A DNA stretch of 32,100 nucleotides from an uncultured Lachnospiraceae bacterium (lineage in GTDB: Bacteria; Bacillota; Clostridia; Lachnospirales; Lachnospiraceae). Each line of letters begins with the position of its first letter. The stretch's first letter is position 1. The stretch spans positions 1 to 32,100 of the forward strand of contig CAJUJR010000025.1 of the NCBI GenBank assembly GCA_910586605.1, in the 5' to 3' direction. Positions 1 to 8,156 of the stretch are shown one piece after another. The notes below the pieces were generated by a model. It made no database searches. It saw only the letters and a program-made list of their open reading frames with translations, and was not told where the DNA came from. The position numbers and the translations under genes were made by a program.

Positions 1-93
1 GGAAGATATTTTTTATTTCCTTAAGTCCGGCTACGATTGGCTGTGAATAGTAACCGTTTGTTATGTTAAAAGTGAAAGATTTGTTTTGCCATG

Positions 94-122
94 TTGCGTT
101 GTTTTCTCTGATACGTTATAAT
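94..122 (+). promoter_or_regulatory. sigma-A-type promoter of the first gene
   Basis: A -35 box TTGCGT (94-99), a 17-base spacer and a perfect -10 box TATAAT (117-122) lie about 40 bases before the ATG at 163. A ribosome site AGAGG (151-155) follows at seven bases from the start. This is sequence match only. Confidence 0.65.
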
Positions 123-162
123 AATTTAGATTACATAGAATTCGTGTAAAAGAGGAAATAGG

Positions 163-1332
163 ATGAAAAGTTTGGTTGGGCGGTCTTTTGATGTTACGAT
201 GTTGAATGAGCGGAAGAAAAAAAGAACGCGGTTTGTTATTTTGTCAATAGCATGTATACTAGTCTGTGCGGCAATTTTTTATTTGGGGTTCCGTTGGTTT
301 TTAAACCGGCAATATGATTCTTATCAGGTGGAACGTTCGGTATATGTGAAAAATGGTAATTCAATGTCCTATAAATCTTATCAGGATGGGATTATCCGAT
401 ACGGGCGCGATGGTGTCACTGCTGTGGACAGGAAAGGGAATTCTATTTGGAGTGGAAGCTATGACATGGCAAACCCAAAAGCGGATACTTGTGGTTCAAG
501 CGTGGTAATTGCTGATATTGGCGGAGAATCCCTTTATGTTTATAAAGACGGGGGAACTGGCACAGAATTTACGGTTGACTTCCCTATTGTACAGGCATGT
601 ATTTCTAATCAGGGAGTGATTGCTGTATTAGTGGAAGACAGTTCTTCAAATACAATTGCGCTGTATAATCCTTTTGATAAAGCAGAAACTCTTTTAGCAG
701 AGATTCCTACAAACGTTGAAGATGGTTACCCGGTTGCCTTGGATTTATCGCCAGATGGAAGCAGTGTGGTAGCATCCTATCTTAATGTAACGACAGGGGC
801 GGCACAAAGCCATGTAGCGTTTTATAATTTTACCGAGGTAGGGAAGAATGCAAATTGTCTAGTAGGCGCACATAACTATAAGGAAACCCTGATTTCAGAA
901 GTCCAGTTTATGGGAAATTCTGATGTCTGCCTTTTTGGTGAAAAAGGGTTTTATCTTTGGACAAATATGCGTCAGCCAGAAGCTGTGGCTGAAAAAGAAT
1001 TTGAAGAGGCAATCCAAAGCGCTTTTATTGATGAAGGGCATGTGGGAGTCCTGTTAAAAAGGGATGATTTGAAATGTAATATGAAACTGTATGATACAAG
1101 TGGAAATAATACTCTTTCAATTAACGTAGATGCGGCATTCACCCATGTTCAAATCAGTGGGGATGAGATTTTATTCCACTCTGCAGAATGGTGTGCAGTA
1201 TACCGTATTAATGGTATTAAGAAATTTTCAAAAAACCTGACAAGTAAAATCAGTTACTTTTTTCCAAGTGATAAAAAAAATTATTATTTCTTTATACAGG
1301 ATTCTAAAATTAAAATAATAAAGCTGAAATAG
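163..1332 (+). CDS. membrane-anchored beta-propeller-like protein (DUF5711-like)
   Basis: This 389-residue protein starts with a basic N-terminus (KKKR) followed by one hydrophobic segment at about residues 22-46, so it is probably a type II membrane protein with most of its chain outside the cell. The remainder consists of repeated beta-strand blocks such as GRDGVTAVDRKGNSIW and SPDGSSVVASYLN, which resemble the blades of PQQ- or WD-type propellers. The arrangement recalls the DUF5711 family of Clostridia, but that is recall and not a search. It has its own promoter and AGAGG ribosome site. It stands alone on its strand, with a short possible ORF and a long terminator hairpin downstream. The function is unknown; a scaffold or envelope-sensing role is only a guess. 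Confidence 0.8.
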   Translation: MKSLVGRSFDVTMLNERKKKRTRFVILSIACILVCAAIFYLGFRWFLNRQYDSYQVERSVYVKNGNSMSYKSYQDGIIRYGRDGVTAVDRKGNSIWSGSYDMANPKADTCGSSVVIADIGGESLYVYKDGGTGTEFTVDFPIVQACISNQGVIAVLVEDSSSNTIALYNPFDKAETLLAEIPTNVEDGYPVALDLSPDGSSVVASYLNVTTGAAQSHVAFYNFTEVGKNANCLVGAHNYKETLISEVQFMGNSDVCLFGEKGFYLWTNMRQPEAVAEKEFEEAIQSAFIDEGHVGVLLKRDDLKCNMKLYDTSGNNTLSINVDAAFTHVQISGDEILFHSAEWCAVYRINGIKKFSKNLTSKISYFFPSDKKNYYFFIQDSKIKIIKLK

Positions 1333-1356
1333 TGTTGCTATTACTCTGGCGGTTAA

Positions 1357-1482
1357 ATGTCGATGCATTGTGTTTCCTGCCATTTGTCCCCACGGGAGAC
1401 ATTGGAACAGGCGTGCCAAACGCATCAGTGCGATTTGGAGGAGATGATTCAGAAACTGGACGAGCATATTAATGGGAAATAA
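1357..1482 (+). CDS. possible 41-residue Cys/His-rich small protein
   Basis: An ATG at 1357 directly follows an in-frame TAA and opens 41 codons ending in TAA at 1480-1482. The product has cysteines at 5, 8, 20 and 25 and histidines at 4, 9 and 23, starting MSMHCVSCH. This spacing could bind zinc; the CxxCH also looks like a haem site, but no signal peptide is present, so haem attachment is unlikely. A GGCGG at 1348-1352 is a possible but short-spaced ribosome site. The last codons form the left arm of the following hairpin. It lies 24 bases after the 389-residue gene and may be cotranscribed with it. It could instead be chance or a gene remnant. Confidence 0.4.
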   Translation: MSMHCVSCHLSPRETLEQACQTHQCDLEEMIQKLDEHINGK

Positions 1483-1527
1483 CTGTGGAAGATTTGAAGA
1501 TTGATTTTCAAATCTTCCACAGTTATT
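1478..1527. terminator. long perfect hairpin, bidirectional terminator
   Basis: The arms 1478-1497 and 1508-1527 are exact reverse complements over 20 bp (left arm begins AATAACTGTGG), with one more A-T pair possible inside a ten-base loop. It lies between two convergent transcription units, after the plus-strand gene ending at 1332 and the minus-strand gene ending at 1559. The flanks hold only short T or A runs, so it may stop both transcripts or protect their 3' ends. Confidence 0.8.
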
Positions 1528-1558
1528 GTACTAGAAGGGTAAGTTGTTAATAGGTTGG

Positions 1559-3649
1559 TTATAGTGCTATATTGAGCTGTTCTGTCCCTGGGAGGACGAA
1601 GCGGCCCTGGTGGATTATTGGTATGCTTTCCCCATCTTTTGCGTGTACGCAGATATCGCCTAATTCGTCATATGGGACAGTGATATCAGTATGGCAGTTA
1701 AAATATGCTTTTTGGCTGTCTGTATGGCGCAGCTTGGAGTAGTCATTTTCTTTTGCAATCATCTTTTTCCCATCCGGATTATAGGTGGCAAGCTCTTCCT
1801 CATGGGAAAAGCAGGTATCGCCTACTGCAAAATGAGGCCCTGTTTTTTCTGCTATCAGGATTGGGAGCAAATGTGAGATATTATATTTTTTCCCCATTGC
1901 ATAAGCGGTCGTGTTTGTCCCAATTGCGAATTCTCCCATTGGCAGCGTATCATGATGATATAAAACATTGGCGCGGATATAATTTTTGTTTTTTTCCAGG
2001 GTATCAAAATTACTGCAGTTATAGTCTGTTATTATGCCATCTTTGAAGGTTAGGGAAAGGTTATGGTATTCTAAACCATTCAAAAATACTTTTGTCACGT
2101 GCAGAACGCCATTCGTCCCGTTCAGCTGTGGTGAGGTAAAGACTTCCCCCAGAGGGATATTGACGTCTGCGAGGCAATTTTCAAAGCGGGTTTCTTTTTC
2201 CGGCTGCCCCATAGGTGTAAGGGAAACGGCGAGGTTGGTCTTATTCCCATTGCGTCCGGTAATGGTTACAAATTTACCACGGTCAAGCGCCTGTATAAGT
2301 TTTGTCTGGATATCAAGGTATGCTGCCTGGTCCAGGGTATTGACACGGATGGTTTCCCGGAATATTTCTTCGTATTTTTCCCCGATTTCTGGAAGGGGAT
2401 AGGAGATAATGGAAAAGCTGGTCTGGTCTCCAGGGATATATTTATTTGTTAAAAGGCCATTTTCTGACTGGAATTCTACTTTCCATTTTTGCTGTTTTTC
2501 AGTATATTTCAGGTTTTCCTTTTTTTCAGCAGGATTAAAAGGTTCTTCCCCAAATGTTTCAACGACGGCAGGACCAGCAAAATCGGCACAGAGTTCTTTC
2601 ATGGACTCCAAAGCCTGTTTCTGTACTTGCAGAAGGCGGTCGGCATATGCTTTGTCAAAAAACAGGGAGTCATCCATACGGTGGTCATAATCATATTGTT
2701 TATTTGGGGAAGTCCCAGTATAGCCGACTTTTCCTCTGGGATTCCTTTTCCGGATGCTGGTTCCAGCACGGTAAATGCAAGGGTTTAGGCCAAGTTCTTT
2801 AAACTGGGTTATCATGGCCCGTATCATCCGTTCCATGCCGAGGTGGTAACGGATATTAACTGTTTTTTTCTGTGACAAATCAATTTGGTATAGTTCAAAA
2901 CCGCGCCGGAATCCGTCTGTAAAGGTGAAGGCCATATCCTGGATTTCCTGTTCTGTTAATGTATTGAAATAAGCTGCGGTTTTCCATTCATTTTCTGAAA
3001 TATATTCTCCGAAATAATACAGATACCGCAAATCCTGTAAATTGCAGTTACAGATAATTTCCGTTGCGAAATTGTATTCTGGGTCAAAGGAATCATGCAG
3101 CCCGTCTTCTGCCATCAGATCTGCATAATCAAAGAAATAGTAGTAAATTGCGGATTTAGCTTCTTTGGCGTCTGCGTCAGGCTGTTCTATGATATTGTAG
3201 ATTTCTATAAAAAGTTCAAAGCTGATTGTAAGGTAAAAGAGGCGGTTTTCAAAAGCAAAGGCAATATTGCTGCGCAGTTCCGTATACAGGGTACATAATA
3301 CAGCAGAAAATCCATTGCCTAGCATAGCGTTTGCATAAGCTGGATTTGCAAAACTCTTTTCATAGTTTTGAGGAAGCACATCTTGGTATAACGCAGTATT
3401 TAGGACCTTTAGTTCATCTAGGGAGCGCCCAGATAGCCGTTTGGTTTCTTTTTTCTGGTATAAATCTGCAATTAGCAGTAAAAAAGAAGCAGTGCGGTAA
3501 AAATATTCCCCAAAGGCTTTTCCATGGACATTAACAGGGCAATCTTCCTGTTGGGCTTCTTTCTGGATGGAGCGGATGCGCTCTAAGGCAAATTCAAACC
3601 GTTCAGAATATTGTTTTTTTTCTCCTGCAATTTTATCTGATAATTTCAT
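1559..3649 (-). CDS. M29-family metallo-aminopeptidase with long N-terminal region
   Basis: The C-terminal half (about residues 410-696) carries the ligand pattern of M29 (AmpS/PepS-like) aminopeptidases: GEVFTSP with E502, MGEFAIGTN with E573, E601 and H606 in EKTGPHFAVGD, and H653/D655 in NCHTDI. These would bind two metal ions, and the enzyme would release N-terminal residues from peptides in the cytoplasm; no signal peptide is seen. Classical M29 enzymes are about 410 residues, so the 696-residue length means roughly 300 extra residues at the N-terminus, rich in aromatic residues and helices, with no motif I recognise. The start ATG at 3649 has an AAAGGAAAG site upstream. It is the last gene of a minus-strand block, 67 bases after the glycosyltransferase gene, and ends at the shared hairpin. 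Confidence 0.85.
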   Translation of the reverse strand: MKLSDKIAGEKKQYSERFEFALERIRSIQKEAQQEDCPVNVHGKAFGEYFYRTASFLLLIADLYQKKETKRLSGRSLDELKVLNTALYQDVLPQNYEKSFANPAYANAMLGNGFSAVLCTLYTELRSNIAFAFENRLFYLTISFELFIEIYNIIEQPDADAKEAKSAIYYYFFDYADLMAEDGLHDSFDPEYNFATEIICNCNLQDLRYLYYFGEYISENEWKTAAYFNTLTEQEIQDMAFTFTDGFRRGFELYQIDLSQKKTVNIRYHLGMERMIRAMITQFKELGLNPCIYRAGTSIRKRNPRGKVGYTGTSPNKQYDYDHRMDDSLFFDKAYADRLLQVQKQALESMKELCADFAGPAVVETFGEEPFNPAEKKENLKYTEKQQKWKVEFQSENGLLTNKYIPGDQTSFSIISYPLPEIGEKYEEIFRETIRVNTLDQAAYLDIQTKLIQALDRGKFVTITGRNGNKTNLAVSLTPMGQPEKETRFENCLADVNIPLGEVFTSPQLNGTNGVLHVTKVFLNGLEYHNLSLTFKDGIITDYNCSNFDTLEKNKNYIRANVLYHHDTLPMGEFAIGTNTTAYAMGKKYNISHLLPILIAEKTGPHFAVGDTCFSHEEELATYNPDGKKMIAKENDYSKLRHTDSQKAYFNCHTDITVPYDELGDICVHAKDGESIPIIHQGRFVLPGTEQLNIAL

Positions 3650-3716
3650 TTTTCTTTCCTTTCTTTTAATTCGGTTGATATTACTAATTATTATTCCTGT
3701 CCTAATCGCAAAGCTG

Positions 3717-4874
3717 TCAGATACAGTGTGCTATTTGCTGGAACATCTGGGTTATGCGGACAGTATAATTATGCTCTTTTGTGACAAGCTCTAATCCCTG
3801 TCTGGCGATTTTATTCCGTATGCTGTCATGGTTTAAATAAAATGCAGCTTTGTCAATAAGTTCTTCCTGATCTTCAAAAATATCGAGGGTACCGCCAGCC
3901 TGGAAGATTCCGTCAAATTCTGCCTGGTAGTTTGTCAGGGCAAAACCGCCGCTTCCCAGGATATCCCAGATACGTAGCGGGATTCCTGTTTTAATATTGG
4001 GGATTGTCATATTCAAGTTGATTTTGCTGTCATAGAACACTTGAGGCATTTCAGACAGGTAATCGACAGGACCATGTATATGGACAAGTGGAAGGTTATC
4101 TGTGAAACTGTCTGTAAAAAGATGTACAGGCACAGAAAGCGACAGGGCATTCAAATTCTGATACCGTTCCAGGGAGGCTGTTTTAAAGCCGAGGACAGTG
4201 CTGGCAAACAAGTTGCGTGTACTGGCGAAGGAATGTGCAGATTGGTGGTAATCCATAAGCTCTTCAATCATCAGGCATATATCATCCGTAAGCAGAAGTT
4301 CCAGCAGATTACCGCCCGAAACCAAAAGCTGTGCGTTCATTGCCCCTTCCAGATATCCACAGAGGTAAGGCGGAAGCTTGCCTGCAATGCGGTCAAAAGA
4401 GTTTTTCCCATAGAGGCTTCCGACAAAAGAAACTGGGTATTTGTTAGAAGTATCTATAGAAATCTGCCTGGAAAGGCGTTCCGTGTGAACCGCCAGGGGA
4501 AGGTGGAAAATATTTTTGACGCCAAGAATGCGGAACTCTTCACAATTGGAACGGTCAAAACAGAAGATAATGTTGGTTGGATAAAAGACAGATTTATGGT
4601 ACATGGCGAGCAAAGGGCTGTCACAATTCCAACAGGCATAGGGCAGTTTAGAGATATGGCATGCTTCTGCAAGTACTGGAAAATAATTTATGGAAAAAAG
4701 AAAACTATAAGGTTCTTTTTTTAACTTGCAACAAAGCCAATCCACATAACCAGAATCTTCTTCCGGGTTATGGATTGGCTTGTCAAGCATGGTTACAGTA
4801 TGCCCAAGCGCTTCAAATGTGGTGCGGGTATCATATAAATTATAGGCATTCCATTTATAAAATAGTATTTTCAA
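3717..4874 (-). CDS. CgeB-like glycosyltransferase (DUF3880 / GT1-like)
   Basis: The 385-residue protein begins MKILFYKWNAYNL and has the features of the DUF3880/CgeB family: an N-terminal Rossmann-like half, then FVGSLYG (about residues 150-156), and a C-terminal nucleotide-sugar-binding half with RIWDILGSGGFALTNY and a following acidic segment. The family transfers sugars to surface glycans or spore coats; substrate and acceptor cannot be read here. The start is TTG, and its bases overlap the TGA stop of rfbD (TTGA), which indicates translational coupling. The next in-frame Met is around residue 30 and would cut the conserved first strand, so TTG is preferred. Following rfbC and rfbD, it may act in a rhamnose-containing glycan, though this is inferred from position only. 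Confidence 0.8.
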   Translation of the reverse strand: MKILFYKWNAYNLYDTRTTFEALGHTVTMLDKPIHNPEEDSGYVDWLCCKLKKEPYSFLFSINYFPVLAEACHISKLPYACWNCDSPLLAMYHKSVFYPTNIIFCFDRSNCEEFRILGVKNIFHLPLAVHTERLSRQISIDTSNKYPVSFVGSLYGKNSFDRIAGKLPPYLCGYLEGAMNAQLLVSGGNLLELLLTDDICLMIEELMDYHQSAHSFASTRNLFASTVLGFKTASLERYQNLNALSLSVPVHLFTDSFTDNLPLVHIHGPVDYLSEMPQVFYDSKINLNMTIPNIKTGIPLRIWDILGSGGFALTNYQAEFDGIFQAGGTLDIFEDQEELIDKAAFYLNHDSIRNKIARQGLELVTKEHNYTVRITQMFQQIAHCI

Positions 4875-5716
4875 GGCAATTTCCCCATATATTCTTCTAA
4901 TGCATTCTGCCAGTTTTTCATACGGTAAGCTCCCTGGGAATTTAATCTATGGTTTTCCAAAACGGAAAATGCTGGGCGCTTTGCGATTGCCGCAGTATAT
5001 TCTTCTGTGCTGACAGGTACAAGGTTAACATTGATATTTGCAAGCGAAAATATAGATTTTGCAAATTCATACCAGCTTGTAAACCCTTCACAGGTAGCAT
5101 GGTAAATCCCGTACTTTTCAGAATCCACGATATGAAGTATCATACGCCCAAGTTCATCAGCAGAGGTCGGCGAACCGAACTGGTCGTTTACAACAGTAAT
5201 TGTGTCCCGCTCTTTTGCAAGGCGCAGCATGGTTTTTACAAAATTATTCCCATCGCCATATAGCCAGGCAGTCCGCACAATATAGCATTTTTCCGTCAGG
5301 GCGGTAACTGCTTTTTCACCAGCTAGTTTTGTAGAGCCATAAACGCTCTGCGGGCAGGGAACATCGGTTTCAACATATGGTGTATCAGTATTGCCGTCAA
5401 ATACATAATCCGTAGAGACTTGTACAATCTGCGCACCAGTTTCTTTTGCTGCTTTTGCAAGGTTTTCTGGACCAATGGCATTTATCCTATGTGCATTTTC
5501 TTTCTCGGTTTCACATTTATCAACGGCAGTATGCGCCGCACAGTTAATAATGGTATCTGGCTGCTCTTTTTTAACAAGGCTAAGCACCTGGTTTTCATCG
5601 CAGATATCAAGCGTATCAACATCTGTATTGATGATTTTAGTATCTGTCCCTTCTAAAAGGGAATTTAAAGCCCGGCCAAGCTGGCCGTTACAGCCGGTAA
5701 TCAGCACCTTTTCCAT
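4871..5716 (-). CDS. rfbD: dTDP-4-dehydrorhamnose reductase
   Basis: This 281-residue short-chain-dehydrogenase-type enzyme reduces dTDP-4-keto-L-rhamnose to dTDP-L-rhamnose with NAD(P)H, the last step of dTDP-rhamnose synthesis. Seen directly are the dinucleotide-binding motif TGCNGQLGRAL at residues 7-17, STDYVFDG at 101-108 with the catalytic Thr102, and the YxxxK pair Y126/K130 in VYGSTK. The length matches the family. The start has an excellent ribosome site, GGAGG six bases before ATG. It lies 21 bases after rfbC and overlaps the next gene by four bases. RfbA and RfbB are not in this window. Confidence 0.95.
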   Translation of the reverse strand: MEKVLITGCNGQLGRALNSLLEGTDTKIINTDVDTLDICDENQVLSLVKKEQPDTIINCAAHTAVDKCETEKENAHRINAIGPENLAKAAKETGAQIVQVSTDYVFDGNTDTPYVETDVPCPQSVYGSTKLAGEKAVTALTEKCYIVRTAWLYGDGNNFVKTMLRLAKERDTITVVNDQFGSPTSADELGRMILHIVDSEKYGIYHATCEGFTSWYEFAKSIFSLANINVNLVPVSTEEYTAAIAKRPAFSVLENHRLNSQGAYRMKNWQNALEEYMGKLP

Positions 5717-5737
5717 AACAATCCTCCAAATCTGTTT

Positions 5738-6301
5738 TTAAAAGCTAAGGGCGATATCCTCTGAAAAAGGAGGGTATTTTTTATCTTTTTCTGCCAGGAG
5801 CGGAACCTCCCCTTCTGGTATTGGCCAATGGATTCCGATTGATTTATCATCCCAAGGGATACCTGCTTCAGAAGACGGGTCATAAAAATCTGTGCATTTA
5901 TAAAAAAATTCTGCGGTATCAGATAATACATAAAAACCGTGTGCAAAGCCCTCAGGCACATAAAACATATTTTTCTTTTCTGCGCTTAAAATGACGCCGT
6001 GCCATTTCCCAAATGTTTTAGAGCCTTTCCGTATGTCTACGACAACATCAAACACTTCTCCGTTTAAGACGCGCACTAGCTTGCCTTGTGTATGTTCTTT
6101 CTGGAAATGGAGGCCGCGCAGGACGCCTTTGGAAGAATTAGACTGGTTGTCCTGGACAAAAACCATGTCAAGGCCTGCTTTTTGGAAATCCTGGTAGTTA
6201 TAGCTTTCCATAAAATAGCCTCTTGCATCGCCGCGGACTTCTGGCTGTATTAAATAAAGCCCTTCAATATCATCGCATTTATCAAATCGAAAATTTCCCA
6301 T
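5738..6301 (-). CDS. rfbC: dTDP-4-dehydrorhamnose 3,5-epimerase
   Basis: The 187-residue cupin-fold protein epimerises C3 and C5 of dTDP-4-keto-6-deoxyglucose, the step before rfbD. It has the RGDARGYF motif at residues 23-30, RGLHFQ with catalytic His65, the core segment GEVFDVVVDIRKGS at 81-94, and the YVPEGFAHGF motif at 114-123. The normal length is about 180-190 residues. The start ATG at 6301 has AGAGG nine bases before it; another ATG five bases upstream is in a different frame. It is the first of three closely spaced genes rfbC-rfbD-cgeB-like. The 64-base gap upstream holds no promoter that I can call with confidence. Confidence 0.95.
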   Translation of the reverse strand: MGNFRFDKCDDIEGLYLIQPEVRGDARGYFMESYNYQDFQKAGLDMVFVQDNQSNSSKGVLRGLHFQKEHTQGKLVRVLNGEVFDVVVDIRKGSKTFGKWHGVILSAEKKNMFYVPEGFAHGFYVLSDTAEFFYKCTDFYDPSSEAGIPWDDKSIGIHWPIPEGEVPLLAEKDKKYPPFSEDIALSF

Positions 6302-6365
6302 TTGCCATATCCTCTCTGAGTTTTATAATGTGAATAACAACCTTTTTCCCATTATTGTAGCATCA

Positions 6366-7073
6366 TTAGTTGGACTTAGCAAATAATTTTTTCTTTTTTT
6401 GTCTTTCCTTATTTCTGGACTGGAGCTGTGGCAGCGTCTCTTCATCACTTGCCGCGCTCTCTGGTAGGTCATGGCGCACTTCGGCAAGAATCTGGTTTAG
6501 CAGGGTGATTTGCCGCTCCTGTAGTTCTTCTTTCTGCCTTGTCAGATAATCCATTTCTTTTAGCAGCTTTGTTGTGATTTTTTCACAAATCCTTTCTTCG
6601 GATTCCCTGTCCATTTCAGCAACAGTATTGCGTATCATTTTACGCATCATTGCTTCAAAGTGGCGTAGTTTTTCTTCAGGGTTCATAGGTTTAACGGCCT
6701 GTTTCTGTGCTGCAGCATCTGTCCGTTCTGGATGGAGCGGCATAACCTGAGCCATATGGTGTGCCGCCCCATGGCTGTTTTCATCCATAACTTGCTGGTT
6801 TAATTCTTCACGTAGGCGGTATAATTTCTGTGTATCCATCTGGCATACATTGTGGATATCTGGGAGAATCAGTTTGATAGATTTTAGCTGGAATCCCTGT
6901 TCTTTTAAATCTTTAATATGTAAAAGCAGCTTAACATCGTCTGGGGTATAAAAGCGGTGCCCTTGTGCATTCCTTTCAATGTGCAGCCCAAGCTCTACTT
7001 CCCAATAACGGAGGACATGTGCTTCTACCTCCAGTTGTTTTGCCGTGTCAGATATACTATATCGTGTTTCCAT
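6366..7073 (-). CDS. MerR-family transcriptional regulator
   Basis: The N-terminus (residues 5-70) is a MerR-type winged helix: YSISDTAKQLEVEAHVLRYWE, then RNAQGHRFYTPDDVKLLLHIKDLKEQGFQLKSIK. After a Gln/Ala-rich linker (about 80-130) comes a charged region likely to form a coiled coil (about 140-200) and a very basic tail RNKERQKKKKLF. There is no obvious effector domain or Cys metal site, so the ligand is unknown. It lies 28 bases after the membrane-protein gene at 7102 and is probably cotranscribed with it. The ribosome site is weak (AAAGG, over ten bases before ATG). It could regulate its own operon or, like RacA-type proteins, have a structural DNA-binding role; this is not decided here. 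Confidence 0.85.
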   Translation of the reverse strand: METRYSISDTAKQLEVEAHVLRYWEVELGLHIERNAQGHRFYTPDDVKLLLHIKDLKEQGFQLKSIKLILPDIHNVCQMDTQKLYRLREELNQQVMDENSHGAAHHMAQVMPLHPERTDAAAQKQAVKPMNPEEKLRHFEAMMRKMIRNTVAEMDRESEERICEKITTKLLKEMDYLTRQKEELQERQITLLNQILAEVRHDLPESAASDEETLPQLQSRNKERQKKKKLFAKSN

Positions 7074-7101
7074 TTTGATACCATGCCTTTCTTTTATATT
7101 A

Positions 7102-7896
7102 TTAGAAATATTCCTTGATGATTTCTTCTACAAGACGATATTTTTCATTGGTAGCGGCAGCGTGGAGCTTTTCTTGCTGCTCGTTTATTTCTTCGGTAAT
7201 TTTTGACTCTTCCAGCAGGGAATCAATAAGTTCTTGCATATCAGGCGCTACAGAGGAAGGGAGGCGCTCCGCTGCTGCAGCAATATTTTCCTCTTTTTGC
7301 CCTTCTGCCTTTTTGCCTGGTTCTTCTTCTTGGTCAAAATAAGCGTTTTCATAAGCTCTCCGTTCTTCAGGGTGAAGATATTGGTTTTCAAGTTTTGCCT
7401 GCAGGGTGTTTTCAAAATAGTTTAAAAGCTGCAAGCGTAGCAGGCTCCTTTTATGGCGGACCTGGAACAGAAGTTCGCTGGCAGCAAGGAATAAAAGGAA
7501 AAAAACAAGTGTCATGCTGTGGATTAGCGTCCACCGCATAGGAAATTCATAATAGATTCCACACATAATGCTAAGCAGTGTTGAGGCTGTTACGATAAGC
7601 CCACAGAAAATATCTGTATTTTCTAGTGTCTTCATGGAAATACCAAGGAAATGGTACTGTGCCATATGGTTTTCTATAAAGCAGCCAGGATTGTGGATTG
7701 GGATTTTCAGCTTATAACAAGCTTCAAATTTGGTGTACATGGCGCGTATCCATTTATTCTTTGTGCTTGGGACTTGTTCAGAGTCCCGCAGGAGAACCTG
7801 GTAAATAATTGCGCACATACACTTGAATGCAATCGTGAAAGCAGTTAGGATTGTCATGGCAAATAATAAGTTGTAGTTTTCTAAAAAGTCTTTCAT
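7102..7896 (-). CDS. uncharacterised membrane protein with coiled-coil tail
   Basis: I do not recognise this 264-residue protein. It has three likely membrane segments: about residues 10-35, 96-117 and 124-145. The loop between the first and second is about 60 residues with Cys and His (ACYKLKIPIHNPGCF). The tail from 150 on is very acidic and basic in turn and likely cytoplasmic helix or coiled coil, ending in DSLLEESKITEEINEQQ and VEEIIKEYF. The start ATG at 7896 has AGGGGG eight bases upstream. It is upstream of the MerR gene in the same direction and may form a two-gene unit. No enzyme motif was seen. Confidence 0.7.
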   Translation of the reverse strand: MKDFLENYNLLFAMTILTAFTIAFKCMCAIIYQVLLRDSEQVPSTKNKWIRAMYTKFEACYKLKIPIHNPGCFIENHMAQYHFLGISMKTLENTDIFCGLIVTASTLLSIMCGIYYEFPMRWTLIHSMTLVFFLLFLAASELLFQVRHKRSLLRLQLLNYFENTLQAKLENQYLHPEERRAYENAYFDQEEEPGKKAEGQKEENIAAAAERLPSSVAPDMQELIDSLLEESKITEEINEQQEKLHAAATNEKYRLVEEIIKEYF

Positions 7897-7943
7897 GGTA
7901 ATTCCCCCTGTGGTTCTTGTGTTATTTCTTCGTGTTCTGGATG

Positions 7944-7971
7944 GTTGCTATTCACGGACATGAATAGTAAC
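7944..7971. repeat. dispersed inverted-repeat element (TGAATAGTAAC core)
   Basis: GTTGCTATTCA (7944-7954), a six-base loop and TGAATAGTAAC (7961-7971) pair over 11 bp with one G-T wobble. Closely related sequences are at 44-54, 18304-18330 and, as part, 31984-31992. It sits in the 260-base divergent gap between the membrane-protein gene and the rhomboid gene, which is otherwise without a gene. Confidence 0.55.
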
Positions 7972-8082
7972 TCTGGGTTTATGATAATCTTTTTTCAGGG
8001 GAAACGTAAAGAAGGTATCGAATGCCATAATTAGTTCTTCTTCGACAAAATAGGGAGAATTAGTAGATAAATCTTCATTTGT

Positions 8083-8099
8083 CTGCTATTATATAGCAG
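8083..8099. promoter_or_regulatory. palindrome in the rhomboid leader, possible operator
   Basis: CTGCTAT-TAT-ATAGCAG is a perfect 7-bp inverted repeat with a three-base centre, 57 bases before the rhomboid start codon. It overlaps a TATTAT that could be a weak -10 box, but no good -35 box stands at the right distance. Its role as operator or small hairpin is not shown. Confidence 0.35.
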
Positions 8100-8156
8100 G
8101 GCGTATTTGGGAAAGAGAGCGCGAAAAAGAGGAAAGCAGCAGATTTGGAGGGAATA

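Noticed and set aside
1357..1383. CxxCH motif as a cytochrome c haem site
   Set aside because: There is no signal peptide and only 41 residues; a metal-binding small protein or chance is more likely.
4041..4724. 227-codon open frame on the plus strand opposite the glycosyltransferase
   Set aside because: No recognisable motif or ribosome site, and the minus-strand gene has family features through the same stretch.
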